Of a stretch of 23,655 bases of DNA, positions 22,401 through 23,655 are shown one piece after another. How positions within the stretch are numbered: position 1 is the first letter of the stretch; each line of letters opens with the position of its first letter. The translations under genes and the position numbers were made by a program. The notes beneath the pieces were generated by a model that ran no database searches, had not been told where the DNA came from, and saw only the letters and a list, made by a program, of their open reading frames with translations. The DNA comes from JACVRW01 sp035947555 (GTDB lineage Bacteria > Actinomycetota > Thermoleophilia > Solirubrobacterales > Thermoleophilaceae): positions 1-23,655 of the forward strand of contig DASZJZ010000031.1 of the NCBI GenBank assembly GCA_035947555.1, in the 5' to 3' direction.

Positions 22401-23655
22401 CGACCGCGTGCTCGAGGCCCGGGCGAAGGACCCGGCCGGGAACGTCGACGCGACCCCGGCCGCCTACGACTGGACGATCAGCGCCGCGCCGGTGCCGACA
22501 TTCATCCACTGCGGCATGAAGGTGAAGCACAGCATCCTCGTCCGCAACGACGTGGTCGACTGCCTCTTCGACGGCCTGGTCGTGGACGCGAACGGCATCA
22601 CGATCGACCTCGACGGACACACGATCGACGGCAAGGGCCTCGGCGCCGGGGTGCGCAACAAGGGCTTCGACAACGTCACGATCAAAAACGGCCGGATCGT
22701 GGACTACGACTGGGGCGTCGCGCTCAACACCGGCACGCGCCGCAACGTCGTCGAGAACCTCACGCCGGAGATGACGCAGAACGCGGCGATCGGCCTCGGG
22801 CACATCGCCGAGCCCGACCCCGCGCTGCCCGTCGAGCCGCCCGATCCGTTCCCGTCGGCCGATTCGGGCGTCCGCGAGAACATAATCCGGAACAACACGA
22901 TCATCGGGAACACCCGCGGCGTCTGGGCGACGGCCAACACCCAGGGCACGCTCATCACGGGCAACTCGTTCACGGCGACGAGCGACGACGCGGTCTGGCT
23001 CGAGCGCTCGCACCACAACCGGGTCGAGCACAACGAGATGGACGCCTCGAGCGGCGCCGGCGTGTCGCTCGAGGGCTCGACGCACAACGTCGTGGCCCAC
23101 AACGAGCTCGAGGGCAACAACGGCGGCGTGCGCCTGGACGTGACGCACACCCCGCCGGTCGACGTGCAGTCGAACGACAACCGCGTCGAGGGCAACCTGA
23201 TCGAGGAGAGCGGCGGTCTCGAGGTCATCCATTCCGACCGCAACGAGCTGGTCGGCAACATCGTCCGGCGCGCCACCGACAGCGGCGTCTCGCTCGAGTT
23301 CGGGCGCGACAACCTGGTCAAGGACAACGACCTGCGCACGAACAAGGACGGGATCAGCCTCAAGGGGTCGTCAGGCAACCGGCTGGAGAACAACGACGCC
23401 AGCAACTCCGAGAGCACCGGCATCTCGCTCGAGGCGCACTCGTTCAGCAACGAGCTGGTCGGCAACGAGTCGAGCAACAACGACGGCGACGGGATCTACG
23501 TCGGCGACGAGGCGCCCGCCGGCGCCGGGATGCTGATCGAGGGGAACGTCACCAACAACAACAAGACCGACGGCATCGTCGTCTCCAAGCCGAGCCACGT
23601 CATCAAGAACAACAGCGCCAACGACAACGGCAGCTGGGGCATCTACTCCGGCCTG
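16432..23655 (+). CDS. Giant secreted multi-domain beta-helix / Ig-like / DNRLRE surface protein (3' end outside window)
   Basis: The frame is open for at least 2408 codons and has no stop before the window end. A signal peptide ends near residue 45 (RRIRAAALAAALALAAILAL, then ASAAF). Order of parts: CSLREA-like GVCATAAGKCTLRAAIQEAN (64-83); parallel beta-helix with repeated GGGI/GGGL-x-N units of roughly 22-30 residues (about 85-780); choice-of-anchor-Q-like segment (783-838); proline linker; Ig-like modules A and B (about 847-1050) with paired Cys (YECRLD...C); DNRLRE module (about 1056-1243); NosD-like helix (1266-1680) opening HCG...DLNGHTIDG; Ig-like C, D and E (about 1694-2017), C carrying an acidic proline-rich insert; second NosD-like helix (2022 on). 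Starts at 16363 or 16471 are possible; none has a good ribosome site. It is probably a cell-surface or matrix protein that binds or cleaves polysaccharide. The C-terminal anchor is not visible. Confidence 0.88.
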   Translation, partial: MTEFFPNRTAGRGMPRTRRIRAAALAAALALAAILALAPERASAAFPIAVNDTADRPDASIGNGVCATAAGKCTLRAAIQEANALIGHDTINLPAGTYELETPVLNEDTQSTGDHDIVDSVTIVGTGAGATFVDGGFPLPSAPVEARGIDRLFEIHPSAGNVTFRSLTIQDGHSEEGGGGIQNWSPGLLKLESVHLLRNLAAKAGGGLNNDDPFNYVWPSGSLPPTATIPSGRVEVTGSKLAGNSSSEGGAAVNNVSNGTVSIVDSEVVDNPGQMIPDPAQFIDPLDPEPIEYVPGPGVYEPANSPIVSQGEFEGIGTIRVVDSLIARNYVPADGGGIHMEEHGVLEVVDSTIEDNTTEADGAGIYTNGGRVTIAGTKVRDNIAHANGGGYYSNGASSAIGLRSKITITDSTFSNNVAWAASGAIHSGGDGEMIVDRVELKDNDAKEDAGGGLEVGDRSSLLMTRSTVTGNSAYSEGGGLYTASERPQIVRNTTFSKNSAGVPGLEGNDAGGGGVYTEGGPVEIVGGEISENTGTGEGGGLSIDNHGDVTVRDIVVWGNSSLMDGGGVENSGAGVTFERVMVRNNKAVLDGGGIHNASSGEFTVLDTTMRENRAQNGGGFTNASDSTLVMRRTLITGNSAKRPPNPEDPEGSGYGGGFYSISDGGGLMENTTISHNSSNVRGGGMYHDADADFKIVNTTIWRNSAPFGGGLSTVESDFVPSIPPQPNPLTLKNTIVAGSLDGGSCDAFVTSEGGNLAGHHTCFISVPGSDLQLGGVRDRQGANPALDALADNGGATLTHAPRYGSFAIDGGTGPCPETDARHVSRPQNGRCDAGAVEFAGPPPPPDDQPPDTQYVSGPVQDSLETNAFFFTGTDNLTPTDELIYECRLIEHDLTEAPEPQSPFEAIDPMFVWQSCSSGWQTPLFEEGLFSFEVRAIDRAGHEDPTPVQHLFNGFDNNPPDTIIAEKPPLNTNSRAATFTFSGVDNGTPAPFLEYECRLDSRDPEMWLECFNPTMYSNLTSGQHTLEVRAIDGAEIYDPTPARYTWTVGTGTAPDGTTNCDTANVTLTPTADGWVDEVNPAENYLFDQELEVRSDATGNPEAVPPEPIVGQNARTLLRFPLPTDAPDCELESATLRLHADGMTEGRTLQAIPLAGPFRESTLTWMSQPDTLNATPATTEAGEGYREWDVKAHVEAMLDSGVSHGWQIRDALESDQENGGDQSFASRETPQDPPEMTLPELRLRYVAEGTPPPTPPTMPPGTQPTTVHCGQVLTESTIVGNDLDNCPGEGLVIGASNIVVDLNGHTIDGPDYLIENTTGQEEGFPAAIRISGRTNVIVKNGTVRQFGWGVLLSSGTTHSVVDDVRSTGHAVAGVELFDADDGRSGNTIKNSTIADNELGVLLGAGSENSVVANNDIHGNLGEQVFIHNSHGNRIENNTMHGIPTDPNLDSDGGVLLESASDNVLVGNTVHDTGDAGVNIHMGSHRNRVEGGTFYRNGDAGVIVGDSDRTKIIDITSHQQSDGGVVFGNAHHTEVRDSDLRFNPSGVEASNTNHLLVQGNDASDSLQTGLEIGNGVGIRLLDNVVHRAGGAGIGMEGAAFDALGLPVGGALIQGNRTDQSGQSGIEVADGGHTIRANQAYNNAGFGITAGENPLIPGDPFPGTNIDGGGNKASGNAEPEQCTGVVCDTGTAPPLVPPDVTPPVTVITQHPGPVSGGDATFEFTAHDQTPDGAAYSPPTAMEFECRLDPLPDPEPEPQEPDLEPPNPGEPPDIDTPPDGEGWVECMSPVTFKDLDEGPHHFQVRATDFADLKDITPATHDWAVELVPAGEPQGTLAPETWIVSGPPSVTTATSAQFRFSGSDDTTPGPNLRYECKLDGGAWGDCATPKTYGAGPGEAPLAAGQHTFQVRAFDRWGNGDAEPAAMTWTIQAPPPDLVAPETTIDSGPDRTTVQRDASFTFSSNDPTATFECKLNTAGSDWTACTSPYALTNVAIGDRVLEARAKDPAGNVDATPAAYDWTISAAPVPTFIHCGMKVKHSILVRNDVVDCLFDGLVVDANGITIDLDGHTIDGKGLGAGVRNKGFDNVTIKNGRIVDYDWGVALNTGTRRNVVENLTPEMTQNAAIGLGHIAEPDPALPVEPPDPFPSADSGVRENIIRNNTIIGNTRGVWATANTQGTLITGNSFTATSDDAVWLERSHHNRVEHNEMDASSGAGVSLEGSTHNVVAHNELEGNNGGVRLDVTHTPPVDVQSNDNRVEGNLIEESGGLEVIHSDRNELVGNIVRRATDSGVSLEFGRDNLVKDNDLRTNKDGISLKGSSGNRLENNDASNSESTGISLEAHSFSNELVGNESSNNDGDGIYVGDEAPAGAGMLIEGNVTNNNKTDGIVVSKPSHVIKNNSANDNGSWGIYSGL

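Noticed and set aside
16360..23232. Two very long open frames on the minus strand (16360-19842 and 19870-23232)
   Set aside because: They lie wholly antisense to the giant gene, are rich in Arg/Ala/Val/Asp with no motifs, and arise from the strong third-position GC bias.

Overview
The window reads as chromosomal DNA of a high-GC Gram-positive bacterium, most likely an actinomycete. The gene families and their style (SMP-30 lactonases, a GH15 enzyme, a GMC oxidoreductase, a CDYWACIPSK-type flavoprotein, a giant secreted protein with Ig-like and DNRLRE modules) suggest a soil member of Thermoleophilia/Solirubrobacterales. That placement is an inference from gene content and from the strong G/C third-position bias, not from a marker gene. 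I saw no rRNA, tRNA, insertion sequence, phage gene or CRISPR array.

Layout. (1) 58-942 (+): a secreted SGNH/GDSL esterase. (2) 998-4678 (+): a coupled four-gene operon encoding an SDR dehydrogenase, a metal-dependent cyclase-family hydrolase, a GMC flavin oxidoreductase and a small hydrophobic protein. It looks like a small-molecule oxidation and hydrolysis module of unknown substrate. (3) 4724-6176 (+): an ArsR regulator, a DUF899 thioredoxin-like protein and an AHSA1/SRPBCC protein, linked by ATGA and GTGA overlaps. A perfect 9-bp inverted repeat straddles the regulator's GTG start. (4) 6186-7205 (-): a stand-alone LigD-type primase-polymerase, facing operon 3 head to head. (5) 7253-15169 (-): a long unidirectional run read from right to left: GH15 glucosidase, flavoprotein disulfide oxidoreductase, ZIP transporter, SMP-30 lactonase, double HbpS/GlcG-like protein, a second SMP-30 with an N-terminal beta-sandwich, redoxin, and a tiny apparently frameshifted gene followed by GC-rich hairpins. 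Most junctions overlap or abut, which suggests co-transcription. (6) 15170-15272: the divergent control region, holding a 7-bp inverted repeat. (7) 15273-16189 (+): a zinc-finger anti-sigma-like protein coupled to a DM13 membrane protein. (8) 16432 to the window end (+): a giant secreted mosaic protein, at least 2408 codons, still open at the right edge.

The giant protein is the most striking object. It has a signal peptide, a CSLREA-like start, a first beta-helix closed by a choice-of-anchor-Q-like segment, two Ig-like modules, a DNRLRE module, a NosD-like beta-helix, three more Ig-like modules and a second NosD-like helix. The two NosD-like helices share the same opening signature at identical spacing, so a large internal duplication is likely. 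No part of the window clearly matches a named defence or mobile system. The best candidates for something undescribed are the giant surface protein, the GH15/flavoprotein/ZIP/SMP-30/HbpS/redoxin run, and the anti-sigma-like/DM13 pair that has no sigma factor beside it.
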